A DNA stretch of 32,490 bases from assembly GCA_937890335.1 (NCBI GenBank), contig CALBXO010000739.1, positions 1 to 32,490 on the forward strand, in the 5' to 3' direction. Made by a program: the position numbers and the translations under genes. Below, piece by piece: positions 8,854 to 17,000 of this stretch; the stretch's first letter is position 1; each line of letters begins with the position of its first letter. Source of the DNA: an uncultured Pseudomonadota bacterium. Its GTDB lineage: Bacteria > Myxococcota_A > Bradymonadia > Bradymonadales > GCA-2716585. The notes under the pieces are model-generated. The model did not search any database. It was not told where the DNA came from and saw only the letters and a program-made list of their open reading frames with translations.

Positions 8854-11800
8854 TTCTCAACACCCTCGAGCACGATCGGCTGGTTGAGGGCCCGGTCCAT
8901 TTTGGCGAGCCAGGCGCGGTAGGCCGGGTAGTCGGCGATCTCGACGCGCTCGGTCGCCGCTGTGTAGGACACCTCGAACTCGACGGTGCCGTCGCCGACG
9001 GTCCGACCCACCCGGAAGGCCCCAAACTTGCTCGTGCCCGCCACCGGGTCGGGGACAGCCTTTGGTCGCAGCCCGTCAGGCAGGTGGTAGGTCACACGGT
9101 GCGTCGTGCCGTACGGCACGCCCAGCATCAGATCCTGGTCGCGCGAGGCCCGCGCAGCGTAGGCGTCGAGCATGCGAAAATGCCGCCCCGCAGGGAGCAG
9201 GAATCGGCTGTCGCCGGACTGTTTGATGAAGCCCCCACCCTCGAACACGAAGCGAATGACCACATCTTTGTTGATGTCGCTGACGCTCTTGAAGGTGGCG
9301 CTCTTGATCTTGGCCCCCGGATAGGCGCGCGCGAGCATCGCCTCCAGGTTCTCCATCCGCTTCTCCTCCGTATCGAAGACTCGGCGGTAGTAAACCGCGT
9401 CCGCCCCCTTGGCGACGAACTCGCCCGTCACCAGCGGCTCCACCGGCCGCAAGTCCACATCGAGGACGCGGACCATCGCGTTGCGCTCGGCGCTGTCCAC
9501 GGGCGTTACCCGCAGAGTCACGCCGCCGCCGTCGGCGACGATGAGGCTCAGCTGACCCTGGTCGGAGAACGGCAGCTCCTCCATCCCGCTGAACGACGCG
9601 GTCCCATCCAGGTAAAGGTCAAACTTCGGCACATAGGCGATGGCGTGGTTGAAGATCGCCAGGTTGGCGGGTGACTGCGCCACGCCGCCCAGTCGCCGCG
9701 TCCGAATCAGAACGAGGTTTGCGTCGATGCCGGCGGCGTTGAGCATGACCTTGATCAGCGACGCCTTGTCTTTGCAGTCGCCAAACCGGCGGCGCAGGCA
9801 CATCGTCGTGCGGTAGGGCTTCCAGCCGTGCACACCAAACTCAATGCCGACGTAGCGGGTGTTCTTGACGACCCACTCATGGATCGCCCGCACCTTCTCC
9901 CGCTCGTCCTTTCGCCCCTTGGTGAGCTGTTGAACCAGGGCCTCGATCTCGGCGTCGACGATCAACTGGTCCTTGACGAGGTTCCACCACCAGGTGCCAA
10001 CCTGCTCCCAGGTTTCGTAGGTAGACACGAGGATGTGCGCAAAGACTTCGGCCCGTCCCGGCATCTGACCGTCGGTGGAGACACGGCGTAGACCCGAGGC
10101 CTCCCAGGCCCGCACCCGTGTCCCGTCGCGCACCTCGTCCACCTTTTTGAGGCCGTCCAGCAGGGGCTCGGCTGCGTACAGCGGCATCTTGGCGCCGCTC
10201 AGAACCGCGTACCGTGCCCGCTCCACATCGACTGCACTCTCGAAGTACCAGAGCTCGCCAAAATAGCCCTCGCGGAAGTTGTCATCGCCAATCTCGGTCT
10301 CGAAGTAGGCGTATTCGACGACATCTCCGGCCTCCAGCGGTGGCACCTCCACGTACGCGTAACGTCGCAGGTAGTAGAGGTTGCCCGAACCCGAGCCGGC
10401 GTCGTAATCGCTGCGCCGGTACGCCTCGGTCTCGGTCCCATCCGCCTTGCGAACCCGCACACTTGCGACCTCGACCCGCTCGAAGCCAGGTGAGTAATAC
10501 ATGCGGCGCCAGCTCCAGTCCTTGGCGCCGCTGTCCGTGAGCACGTGGACGATCTCCTGGGTGAACTTCGTCGATCGACCCGTCGGGGCGACCTGCACGA
10601 TCTGCTGTCGCCCGATGAAGTAGTAGTCCTGGCCCTTGTGCACCTCGGCCGCGTCGGCGTCGGGAACCAACATCGTCTCGTCCCAGCGGAAGGAAGCCTC
10701 GAAGCTCGCGGTGTCCGGCCGCAGCTCACGGATCTTCTCCGCGATGTCGCGCCGCTCAGGCGCCACATTCAGTGCCAGTTCGTAGCTCTGGATCGCCCCA
10801 GCCTCGTCTCCACCCGACTCTTGAAGTCTGCCCCGTTCCTCGAGCAGACCGACGAGGCCTGGGGACAGCGCAAGCGCCTCGTCAAGTGCGGCGACGGCGT
10901 CGGCGTTGCGGCCGAGTTGGTCCAGGGTGCGAGCGCGCAGATGGTGGCCGACGAACGAGCCGGGCCGAACGGCCAACAGCCGGTTCAGACGCGCCAGGGC
11001 GGCCTCAGGCTCGCCTCTGCGCAACTCGATGCGCGCAGCGTCGACGACCGCCTCCGAGGTGGCCTGGCGCTGCTCGGCCAGCGCCAGAGCGGCGCGCGCC
11101 CGCCCGGGGTCGTCGTCCACCTGGGCCCTGAGGCTGGCCACCGTCGTCAGCAACGGAGCGCAGCCAGGCCAGCGGACGAGCAATGGCTCCAACAGCCGCA
11201 ATGCCTGCCGTGTCCTCCCCTCACCGGCGAGGACCTGCGCGTGCAGAAGCGCTGGAACCACCGCATCGGACCCGCCGGAGGTGGTGGCGGCCCGCGTCAT
11301 TGCCAGCACCACCGGGACATCGCCGACTCCCATATTCGCGCGGATGGAGCCTGCCAGCTCCGTCTGAAGCCACGCATCGTCGGGGCTCTTGTTCGCCGCC
11401 GCAGTCAGCAGCTCCAGGCGGCGCCAATGTTCGGGTTGAACGTCTGCCGCCAACGCAAGAATCTCAGGATCGTTGGGTTCGAGCTCCGCGGCACGATCGG
11501 CGAGATCGCGCCACGGCGTGGAGGGGTCCAAGGGGCGCAACACATTCGTAAGGAAGGCAGCGTCCACGTACGCCTCGGGATCGCGCCGCGCTTTGGTCGC
11601 CGCATCCACTGCCGCCTTCGCCGGGGCGACCGCGTCAAAGACCAGGTGACCGTATCCCGGCGTGGACCCCGCACCTTTCCCCGCCGCCGCGGGCCGGGAC
11701 GGAAGGACAATCGGCACTCCCGCCCTGTCCGTGATCCGGAGGTAGAAACCCATTTTACCCCGGTTCTCAACGGCCAGTTTGAGGAGCAGGAGGTTGTCCC

Positions 11801-12539
11801 CTTTTCTCAACTCGACGCCGATGGCGTCGCGGTCCAGGGCAGCTCCGAGGTCCGTCTGTTCAGCGCCGGCCAGGATCGACCCGTGCCACAGCTTGTAGGC
11901 GCCGTCCGCCCCGACCCGCAGCACAACCTGCTGTTTGGACGGCGAGCGGATGACCGCCGCCGCATACACGACGACGGAGCGGTCGGGGTTGACCGCGCCG
12001 CCGACCTCGTTGTAGCCGCGCAGGTTCAACCCCAGCGTCCTCCACCGGACCTCGCCGACCTTGCCGTCGTACGCTGCGAGCTTGTCGATCGCGGCGCCGC
12101 CCTCCGGTGCGTAGGTCGCATCAAACCCCGCATTGTTGCCGTTCTCGAATGGGCCAACGATCGACCAGTTCTGCACAAACCCCAGCGCGTCGAGCCGGCT
12201 CTTGGCGGCTGAGGGGTCGCCGAGCTCCTCATCAAACCGCGCGGCGCGCTGGGTCAGGTACGCGGCGGCGAGGCGGCGCGGCAGCGTCGGTCTGGCCACC
12301 AGACCCGCAGCCGTGTCGAGATACAGCGTCCGGGTCTGCTCCGGATGGAGATAGGCGGTGGGGCGCGCCAGGCGACGCGCGTGCGCCAGGGCCCTCCAAC
12401 CGTCCGCTGCTTTCAGTTCCGTCAGGAGCGTGTCGAGGCGCTGCTGGGCGACAGGCGGGCCTTCCGCGGCCGACGCCACCGTCGGGGCGATCGCGACCGC
12501 GATGGCAACGAGCAGAACCGTAATCTGGGCTGGTCTCAT
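8850..12539 (-). CDS. DUF3857 and transglutaminase-like exported protein with intact catalytic triad
   Basis: A 1229-residue protein with a signal peptide (residues 1-24, ITVLLVAIAVAIAPTVASA). Domain order is an N-terminal helical part, a VGPF-containing beta sandwich (~125-290), TPRs (~330-640), a DUF3857 domain (~660-860, including VEYAYFETEIGDDNF) and a transglutaminase core (~870-1010). The triad is clear: FGDCKDKA holds C922, FNHAIAY holds H965 and YLDGT holds D978. A C-terminal beta domain follows (~1020-1229). Proteins with this architecture are often found in Bacteroidota and Myxococcota as periplasmic or surface proteins, but their substrates are unknown. The frame is open to 12614; the ATG at 12537-12539 was chosen because it directly precedes the signal peptide, though its ribosome site is poor. 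It is the first gene of a coupled pair with its inactive paralogue. Confidence 0.85.
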   Translation of the reverse strand: MRPAQITVLLVAIAVAIAPTVASAAEGPPVAQQRLDTLLTELKAADGWRALAHARRLARPTAYLHPEQTRTLYLDTAAGLVARPTLPRRLAAAYLTQRAARFDEELGDPSAAKSRLDALGFVQNWSIVGPFENGNNAGFDATYAPEGGAAIDKLAAYDGKVGEVRWRTLGLNLRGYNEVGGAVNPDRSVVVYAAAVIRSPSKQQVVLRVGADGAYKLWHGSILAGAEQTDLGAALDRDAIGVELRKGDNLLLLKLAVENRGKMGFYLRITDRAGVPIVLPSRPAAAGKGAGSTPGYGHLVFDAVAPAKAAVDAATKARRDPEAYVDAAFLTNVLRPLDPSTPWRDLADRAAELEPNDPEILALAADVQPEHWRRLELLTAAANKSPDDAWLQTELAGSIRANMGVGDVPVVLAMTRAATTSGGSDAVVPALLHAQVLAGEGRTRQALRLLEPLLVRWPGCAPLLTTVASLRAQVDDDPGRARAALALAEQRQATSEAVVDAARIELRRGEPEAALARLNRLLAVRPGSFVGHHLRARTLDQLGRNADAVAALDEALALSPGLVGLLEERGRLQESGGDEAGAIQSYELALNVAPERRDIAEKIRELRPDTASFEASFRWDETMLVPDADAAEVHKGQDYYFIGRQQIVQVAPTGRSTKFTQEIVHVLTDSGAKDWSWRRMYYSPGFERVEVASVRVRKADGTETEAYRRSDYDAGSGSGNLYYLRRYAYVEVPPLEAGDVVEYAYFETEIGDDNFREGYFGELWYFESAVDVERARYAVLSGAKMPLYAAEPLLDGLKKVDEVRDGTRVRAWEASGLRRVSTDGQMPGRAEVFAHILVSTYETWEQVGTWWWNLVKDQLIVDAEIEALVQQLTKGRKDEREKVRAIHEWVVKNTRYVGIEFGVHGWKPYRTTMCLRRRFGDCKDKASLIKVMLNAAGIDANLVLIRTRRLGGVAQSPANLAIFNHAIAYVPKFDLYLDGTASFSGMEELPFSDQGQLSLIVADGGGVTLRVTPVDSAERNAMVRVLDVDLRPVEPLVTGEFVAKGADAVYYRRVFDTEEKRMENLEAMLARAYPGAKIKSATFKSVSDINKDVVIRFVFEGGGFIKQSGDSRFLLPAGRHFRMLDAYAARASRDQDLMLGVPYGTTHRVTYHLPDGLRPKAVPDPVAGTSKFGAFRVGRTVGDGTVEFEVSYTAATERVEIADYPAYRAWLAKMDRALNQPIVLEGVEK

Positions 12540-12706
12540 GGGTCCGTAGAGTCGTGTGGGCGGCGTGGAAACGCAAGAACCGTCTGGAACTAACAGTACC
12601 GACGCCAACGACATTCGCCGCGACCGCAGCCCTGGCCCCGAGCGGCCTCAGCCTCGGGGCGCCGGGTCCCGGCACAGGCGAGCCAGATCAACCCCGGACC
12701 ACTCCG
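12540..12706. other. Leader region upstream of the DUF3857 gene
   Basis: These 167 bases hold no gene I can support. They contain the hairpin at 12635-12660 listed separately. I saw no convincing -35/-10 pair for the gene starting at 12539, although the region must supply it or allow read-through. Confidence 0.4.
12635..12660. terminator. GC-rich hairpin between GNAT remnant and DUF3857 gene
   Basis: GCCCCGAG (12635-12642) and CTCGGGGC (12653-12660) form a perfect 8-bp stem around a 10-base loop. It sits between the end of the GNAT remnant (12707) and the DUF3857 gene start (12539). No T-run follows on either strand, so termination is an inference from position and stem strength. Confidence 0.4.
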
Positions 12707-12870
12707 TCAACAGGCTGTTCTGCCACCCATGGGCGTGCGTTCCCGCTGGCTCAGGACTCCAACCCGCGCAAACCCGGCCTTCTCATAGGCCCGGATGGCG
12801 GCGGTGTTCCGCTCGGCGGGGTCGGTGCGCTGTCTCCACGGTCAGTCGCACGTGGCGAGTGGCGCGCCGC
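12707..12870 (-). pseudogene. Frameshifted C-terminal fragment of a GNAT acetyltransferase
   Basis: Reading the minus strand up to the TGA at 12707-12709, the frame from 12823 encodes NTAAIRAYEKAGFARVGV, the hallmark C-terminal helix and strand of GNAT N-acetyltransferases. Just upstream, in a different frame at about 12824-12855, HVRLTVE matches the preceding GNAT beta strand (usual pattern R-V-x-L-x-V-D-P-x-N-x-x-A). The two parts are therefore split by one frameshift near 12823. No acetyl-CoA-binding Q/R-x-x-G-x-G/A motif or N-terminal half is recognisable before the DksA-like gene at 12956. It is either a decayed remnant or a gene with a sequencing error plus truncation. It would have no activity as it stands. 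Confidence 0.6.
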
Positions 12871-12910
12871 GGCGTAACCCGTCGACGCGAGTCCGCTCGA
12901 CGCCACAGGC

Positions 12911-12931
12911 GGTCTGCTCCCGCCACAGACC
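12911..12931. terminator. Weak hairpin downstream of the DksA/TraR-like gene
   Basis: GGTCTG (12911-12916) and CAGACC (12926-12931) form a 6-bp stem about 25 bases after the stop of the DksA-like gene. There is no T-run. It may be a terminator or chance. Confidence 0.25.
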
Positions 12932-12955
12932 AGGCGGGGAAATGGCGAGATGGTG

Positions 12956-13261
12956 CTACGCCGCTCGCCGGCGTGGCATGATCCAAGGCTGCTGCCCGGT
13001 CGCGCAGTCTGCGCATTGGGGGGTCTCAGGTTCGGCTTCCAAGGTCTCGTGCTCAACCCCGAGGTCGCAGGACTCGCAGCGACCGTACGTTCCCATCCGA
13101 AGGCGTCCCAAGGCCGCGTCCAGGGCCTTGAGTTGGTCTCGTTCTCCGTCGCTTGGGTCTGGATCGCCCGTCTCATCGAACCGATCCCAGATCCGTTCCA
13201 GGATGGCATCGCGCCGGTTGACGATCATCTTCTCAAAGTAAGCAGCCGTTCCTCGATCCAT
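12956..13261 (-). CDS. Short DksA/TraR-type C4 zinc-finger protein
   Basis: A 101-residue protein with a predicted N-terminal helical hairpin (residues ~8-58) and a C-terminal zinc finger with C62, C65, C83 and C86 (spacing C-x2-C-x17-C-x2-C, the same as DksA). The hairpin tip carries DPDPSDGE, compatible with the acidic tip by which DksA and TraR act on the RNA polymerase secondary channel. It is shorter than DksA (~150 aa) and lacks much of DksA's N-terminal part, so a TraR-like or general stress regulator is more likely than the housekeeping DksA. The frame is open to 13339, but the ATG at 13259-13261 has a GAGGA site 4 bases upstream. A perfect palindrome at 13470-13485 lies in its upstream region. 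It appears to stand alone. Confidence 0.8.
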   Translation of the reverse strand: MDRGTAAYFEKMIVNRRDAILERIWDRFDETGDPDPSDGERDQLKALDAALGRLRMGTYGRCESCDLGVEHETLEAEPETPQCADCATGQQPWIMPRRRAA

Positions 13262-13588
13262 GACGTCCTCGCAAGGATTCTCGGCGCGCCTGGCGCCGTC
13301 TGTCAGGTACGCGGCGACGTGGTCGCCGGCGTTCAACACTCTGTCGTTGTTCGGGGTGGTGGTGCTGGTTACCCGGTATTCAGGGCCTTTTCCCGGCGTT
13401 CAACAGCTCCGTGAGAGGGGTCGAACGTGTGCGGATTCGCCGGGTCGGCCTCTGCCGGACACTCTCTGTCTTTGCGGTCGCAAAGCGGCGGCGTCAAGCG
13501 AAAAAACAGCCGCTCCACCGTCGGGGTGCCGCACGATCTCGGTCGATCGCGCGTGGACGGGGGCGAGGGGTGGCGTTCCGCAACAGAA
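13262..13588. other. 327-base intergenic region upstream of the DksA-like gene
   Basis: I see no gene here. It contains a 12-base direct repeat, CCGGCGTTCAAC, at 13328-13339 and 13393-13404 (65 bases apart), and the palindrome listed at 13470-13485. On the minus strand a TTGACG (13492-13497) could be a -35, but no good -10 lies 16-19 bases downstream. A run of six A on the plus strand (13501-13506) has no strong adjoining stem. Confidence 0.5.
13470..13485. promoter_or_regulatory. Perfect 7-bp palindrome (possible operator)
   Basis: CTTTGCG and CGCAAAG are separated by two bases, giving a compact dyad typical in size of a dimeric regulator site. It lies just downstream (minus-strand sense) of a TTGACG hexamer at 13492-13497 and about 210 bases before the DksA-like start. 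The bound regulator is unknown. Confidence 0.4.
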
Positions 13589-15286
13589 TCACCGCTGTCC
13601 GGGTGCCACCGCGCCGCCGCCGGATTGAGCCGGACGGGGGATCTCCCGCACAGGCGTTTCGGCGCAGCTGCGCCGCAACCCGCGCGGCGTCCGTCGCAGC
13701 CGCAGCCGACGGACACGGCGATCCAACCAATCCACCCAGTGCTCACACAGCTCCGCGGGCACCCGGGGCCGCGGCTGGTGTCCGGTGATGCGCTCCAGGC
13801 TGCGCCGGGCGTTGAACGCGATGTGATCAGGGCCCAACAGGGCGGGCACCAGCCCCCAGACGTGTTTCTTGTCCAACGCCGGCACGTCAAATCCAGCCTG
13901 CTGGAACCCGTCGAGGACCCACTGCTCGTGGCTCGCCGACTCCTGCTGCGCCAACCAGGCTTCCCAGGCGTCGGGCGCGGGAAAGCTGCGGTTGGAGAGT
14001 CTCCGCAGCGCTGCTTCGGCTGGCTCGCGCAGAGTGGGCGGCTGCGCGACCACCCACCTGTGCAGCGTCGGCGCCAGCTTCGTGTTCCCCGAGCGGCCCG
14101 CGTGCGCAAACGCCTCAATGCGCAGGTCCTCCTCGACCTGATCGGCGCCGACTACTTCCAGGAGCAGCTGCGTCGCGTCCGGACCTCCCAACGCGATCGC
14201 GGCACCGAACAGCGCACGGCGCACGGTGGGATCCTCCTCTTGCGAGAACGCTGCTGCCAGTGCCGCCACCTCGTTGGGACCACCCAGCTCGCGCACGGCG
14301 ACGGCCGCCGCTGCCCTTGGGCGGGCCTGGGGATCTCGAAGCAGGCGCAGGACCGCATCCAGGAACTCGGCGCCGTGGAGCAGCACCAGACGCTCCACGG
14401 CCCGCGCGCGTTGTTCCGGGTCCGCGTGCTCCGTGTGGGCCACGAGCGCCCGCATCGCCTCGCCACGACGCTCTGGAAACACGTCGATCCAAGCGTGTTC
14501 CACCCCGGTGTTCACACACCCCAGACCCACGTCCTCCTCGCTGCAATAGATGCGGACGTGCAGGTGGTCGTCGTGGGTGCGGCGCCCAGGCTGGTAGAGG
14601 ACCGCGGCCGCGCGCGTGACGATCCTGGCGTTTGCCCCCGAGGACCGCGCGTAGTCGAGGAGCATGGCCCGCAGCGGGTTGGCGATGAAGATATACTGCA
14701 CCTGCGTCCCCTTATGTCCGAGGACCGCGGTGACGATCGTCCAGGTGCAAGCCGCGTCAAAACGGTACTTGCCGCCATGCTTGCGTGACTTCCCCTTGGC
14801 ATCAAGCGCGATGAAGTCAGACACGCGAACGCGCTTTCCCTTCGCATTCTGGTAGCAGAACGCGAAGTCCACATCGCGCCCGGAGTTGTGGCTGACCGAG
14901 TAGGTGATGTCGCCGCCGTGGCGCGCAGCCAGGTTGCCGACGCGCAGGAGGGAGCCGCGCCGCCGGCGCAGCCGATAACCGACGAATTCGATCATGTCGA
15001 CCAGCTCGTCGGTCCCGTAGTGGAGCCCGCGCCGGGCGTGGCGAGGCAGCAGCGTATGCCCACGGCCCGGCAACTCCACGGGGCGTCCATACACCAGGCG
15101 GCCCTCGGTCACATCGCCGATGGACACCGAGCCCGGCGTCTCCCCCTCCAGGAACGGAAAGTCGGGCGGTTCGTAGGTTTCAGGCCCGATGACATCGACA
15201 TCGACACCCTCCTGTGCGCTGCTCTGCGCGCCCGCGCAGCACGACAGGATCAGCACCGCCAGCCCTGAGACAGTGGAGCGACTCAC
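13589..15286 (-). CDS. Exported MepA-like (M74/LAS-type) murein endopeptidase fused to HEAT-like repeats
   Basis: Predicted zinc endopeptidase acting on peptidoglycan cross-links in the periplasm. Residues 1-24 are a signal peptide; ILSCC could be a poor lipobox. The peptidase domain (~55-260) has SHNSGRDVDFAF, giving zinc ligands H133 and D140, and HDDHLHVRI, giving H243, matching the MepA motifs S-H-x3-G-x-D-V-D and H-x-H. Residues ~280-480 are Ala/Leu/Arg/Glu-rich helical pairs of HEAT or PBS-lyase type, absent from E. coli MepA (~270 aa), followed by a basic tail. The start is GTG at 15284-15286: an in-frame TAA lies only three codons upstream, so no earlier start exists. The GTG is embedded in GGAGGTGA, so normal Shine-Dalgarno spacing is impossible. 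It is divergent from the lyase-like gene. Confidence 0.85.
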   Translation of the reverse strand: MSRSTVSGLAVLILSCCAGAQSSAQEGVDVDVIGPETYEPPDFPFLEGETPGSVSIGDVTEGRLVYGRPVELPGRGHTLLPRHARRGLHYGTDELVDMIEFVGYRLRRRRGSLLRVGNLAARHGGDITYSVSHNSGRDVDFAFCYQNAKGKRVRVSDFIALDAKGKSRKHGGKYRFDAACTWTIVTAVLGHKGTQVQYIFIANPLRAMLLDYARSSGANARIVTRAAAVLYQPGRRTHDDHLHVRIYCSEEDVGLGCVNTGVEHAWIDVFPERRGEAMRALVAHTEHADPEQRARAVERLVLLHGAEFLDAVLRLLRDPQARPRAAAAVAVRELGGPNEVAALAAAFSQEEDPTVRRALFGAAIALGGPDATQLLLEVVGADQVEEDLRIEAFAHAGRSGNTKLAPTLHRWVVAQPPTLREPAEAALRRLSNRSFPAPDAWEAWLAQQESASHEQWVLDGFQQAGFDVPALDKKHVWGLVPALLGPDHIAFNARRSLERITGHQPRPRVPAELCEHWVDWLDRRVRRLRLRRTPRGLRRSCAETPVREIPRPAQSGGGAVAPGQR

Positions 15287-15437
15287 CTCCCCAGCTTAGC
15301 ACCGTTGCAGCGACTGCTGCGTCAGAACTCCCGCAGTTTTTCGGAGGCAACGCAGTCGCGAGTCCAGGATTTCGACCCGTTGGCGACTTCCGATTTGACC
15401 GCAGGGCACAAAACGCCGATCCGAGTAGGGAGGTGTT
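15287..15437. promoter_or_regulatory. Divergent promoter region between the endopeptidase and lyase-like genes
   Basis: On the minus strand TAAGCT (15293-15298) is a TAnnnT-type -10 ending six bases before the endopeptidase GTG, as expected for a leaderless transcript. On the plus strand TTGACC (15395-15400) is a -35-like word, but the hexamer 17 bases later (GATCCG) is a poor -10. A small hairpin, GCAGC/GCTGC, lies at 15307-15320. The plus-strand gene has a strong GGGAGG ribosome site at 15428-15433. Confidence 0.35.
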
Positions 15438-17000
15438 GTGAACAACCGACGACGACTTCTGATCATCCTATCGTTGCTGTACCTGGCAGGGTGCAGCGCG
15501 TTCCCCACGGCTCCCGGCGTGGACGACACCCGCGACGCCGACGCGGCCAACCGCGATGTGAGTGGGGGTCACGAACCGGAGATCGGAGCTCGCCCAGATA
15601 CCACGACGGACGTTCCCGCGGACGCCGCCGACACCCCGGGCGACATCCCTGCACCCAACGACGCCGACCGGCCTCCTGTCGACACGGGGCGCGATGCCCT
15701 CCCGGACACCGATCCGGATCCAGACGTCCCCCCAGATTCACCAGACGCCGACCAGCCCGATTTTGGGGACGGCCCGTGCGCGCCGATGCGCAGCGCAGGC
15801 CTGACGTTGTGCAGGGAGTCCGAGGCGCACTGCGAGACCCACGCCCCCCTGGGGCGCAGCTGTGAGGAGATCTGCAGCGCGGGCGGTCTGACCTGCGACT
15901 ACCGGGTGGCGTCCTCGTCACAGTGTGTCGCGGACGGACAAGTCGCGACCTGCGACAGCGACTCCCCGGAAGGCGTCTGCCTGTGCCGCCACTGCGAGCG
16001 CCAATGTGGCGCGTTCGAGTGTGGGAACGACGGCTGTGGCGGCGTCTGCGGCAACTGCGACCAGGGCGACGCTTGCGTGGACGGATTCTGCGAGGCCAGG
16101 CCGTGGACACTGCTGCTCGGCGAGGCTGAGGGCTATGGCGCGGAGGTCACCGGAGGCGCCCTCGGCAGCTTGTGCGAGGTCTCGACTGACGCCGACGCCG
16201 GACGTGGATCACTGCGGGAATGCCTGGGAACGGGCAACGTCTGGATCCGCTTCCTCGACTCCTACAGGATCACCCTGCAGAGCCCACTTCTGGTGCTGGG
16301 CAACACCACCATTGACGGTCGGGGACAGCACATCACTGTCTCGGGCGATACCATCGAAGTACGGGGCGAACAGAACGTCATCCTCAACAACCTGATCGTG
16401 GATGGCCTCGACTACGAAGACCGCCACGGCATCCATGTCCGCAACGGCAGCCGACGCGTCTGGCTCAATCACCTGAGCATTCTTCGCGTCGGTGACTCCG
16501 GCGTTCGGGTCACGGACAACTCCAGCGACATCACGGTCTCCTGGTGTTGGTTCACACAGCTGACCCGCGGGCTCAACGTCGGGTCGGGCGCGGAGAGCGT
16601 CAACACGCGGATCACCGTCCACCACAGCCTCTTCCGCAATGTGGAGCGCTACACCCCGCGCATCCGCTGGGGACGGATGCATGCCTACAACAACATCATC
16701 GACAATTGGTCGATCATCGGCGCGGCGGTGACGGAGGAGGGCCAATTCCTCAGCGAATCCAACGCGTATGACGAGTCGGAACGAGTGCCGGCTGTGACCG
16801 TGGAGATATTTGAGGACACTGAGCGGGGTTTTGTGCGCAGCCAGGACGACGTCGTGTATGGCGAGACGTTCGTGCAGATCAACGCACCCGAACGCGTCGA
16901 GGCGCCAGGATATCGCTACACCCTGCAGCCGGCTGGCGACATCATTTCGGACGTGAACCGACTCGTCGGGTACCAGGAGGTGGAGTTTCCGGGGCGGTGA
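15438..17000 (+). CDS. Pectate-lyase-like (PL1 fold) surface lipoprotein with Asp-rich linker and Cys-rich domain
   Basis: A 520-residue lipoprotein: LLYLAGC gives a good lipobox with C19. An Asp/Pro/Ala-rich linker (~25-110) is followed by a Cys-rich domain (~112-215, with CGNDGCGGVCGNC) and a right-handed beta-helix of the PL1 pectate lyase type (~225-470). PL1 hallmarks are NTTIDGRG, VWLNH (in place of VWIDH), DITVSWCWF, and RYTPRIRWGRMHAYNNI (in place of the R-x-P-R-x-R-x-G-x-x-H-x-Y-N-N motif). The catalytic Arg expected two residues before Pro407 is Tyr405, with Arg404 next to it, and the second Asp of the D-x3-D calcium site appears to be Arg (DSGVRVT). Activity on pectate is therefore uncertain; it may bind a glycan instead. 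The GTG start follows GGGAGG by a normal distance. It converges on the 8-Cys-repeat gene. Confidence 0.8.
   Translation: MNNRRRLLIILSLLYLAGCSAFPTAPGVDDTRDADAANRDVSGGHEPEIGARPDTTTDVPADAADTPGDIPAPNDADRPPVDTGRDALPDTDPDPDVPPDSPDADQPDFGDGPCAPMRSAGLTLCRESEAHCETHAPLGRSCEEICSAGGLTCDYRVASSSQCVADGQVATCDSDSPEGVCLCRHCERQCGAFECGNDGCGGVCGNCDQGDACVDGFCEARPWTLLLGEAEGYGAEVTGGALGSLCEVSTDADAGRGSLRECLGTGNVWIRFLDSYRITLQSPLLVLGNTTIDGRGQHITVSGDTIEVRGEQNVILNNLIVDGLDYEDRHGIHVRNGSRRVWLNHLSILRVGDSGVRVTDNSSDITVSWCWFTQLTRGLNVGSGAESVNTRITVHHSLFRNVERYTPRIRWGRMHAYNNIIDNWSIIGAAVTEEGQFLSESNAYDESERVPAVTVEIFEDTERGFVRSQDDVVYGETFVQINAPERVEAPGYRYTLQPAGDIISDVNRLVGYQEVEFPGR

Noticed and set aside
12556-12981. Overlapping plus-strand frames in the GNAT remnant region
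   Set aside because: They show no recognisable domain and lie opposite the GNAT motif on the minus strand.
13489-13545. T-run on the minus strand (13501-13506) as an intrinsic terminator of the endopeptidase gene
   Set aside because: The only adjoining stem is 4 bp and is separated from the T-run by about seven bases.
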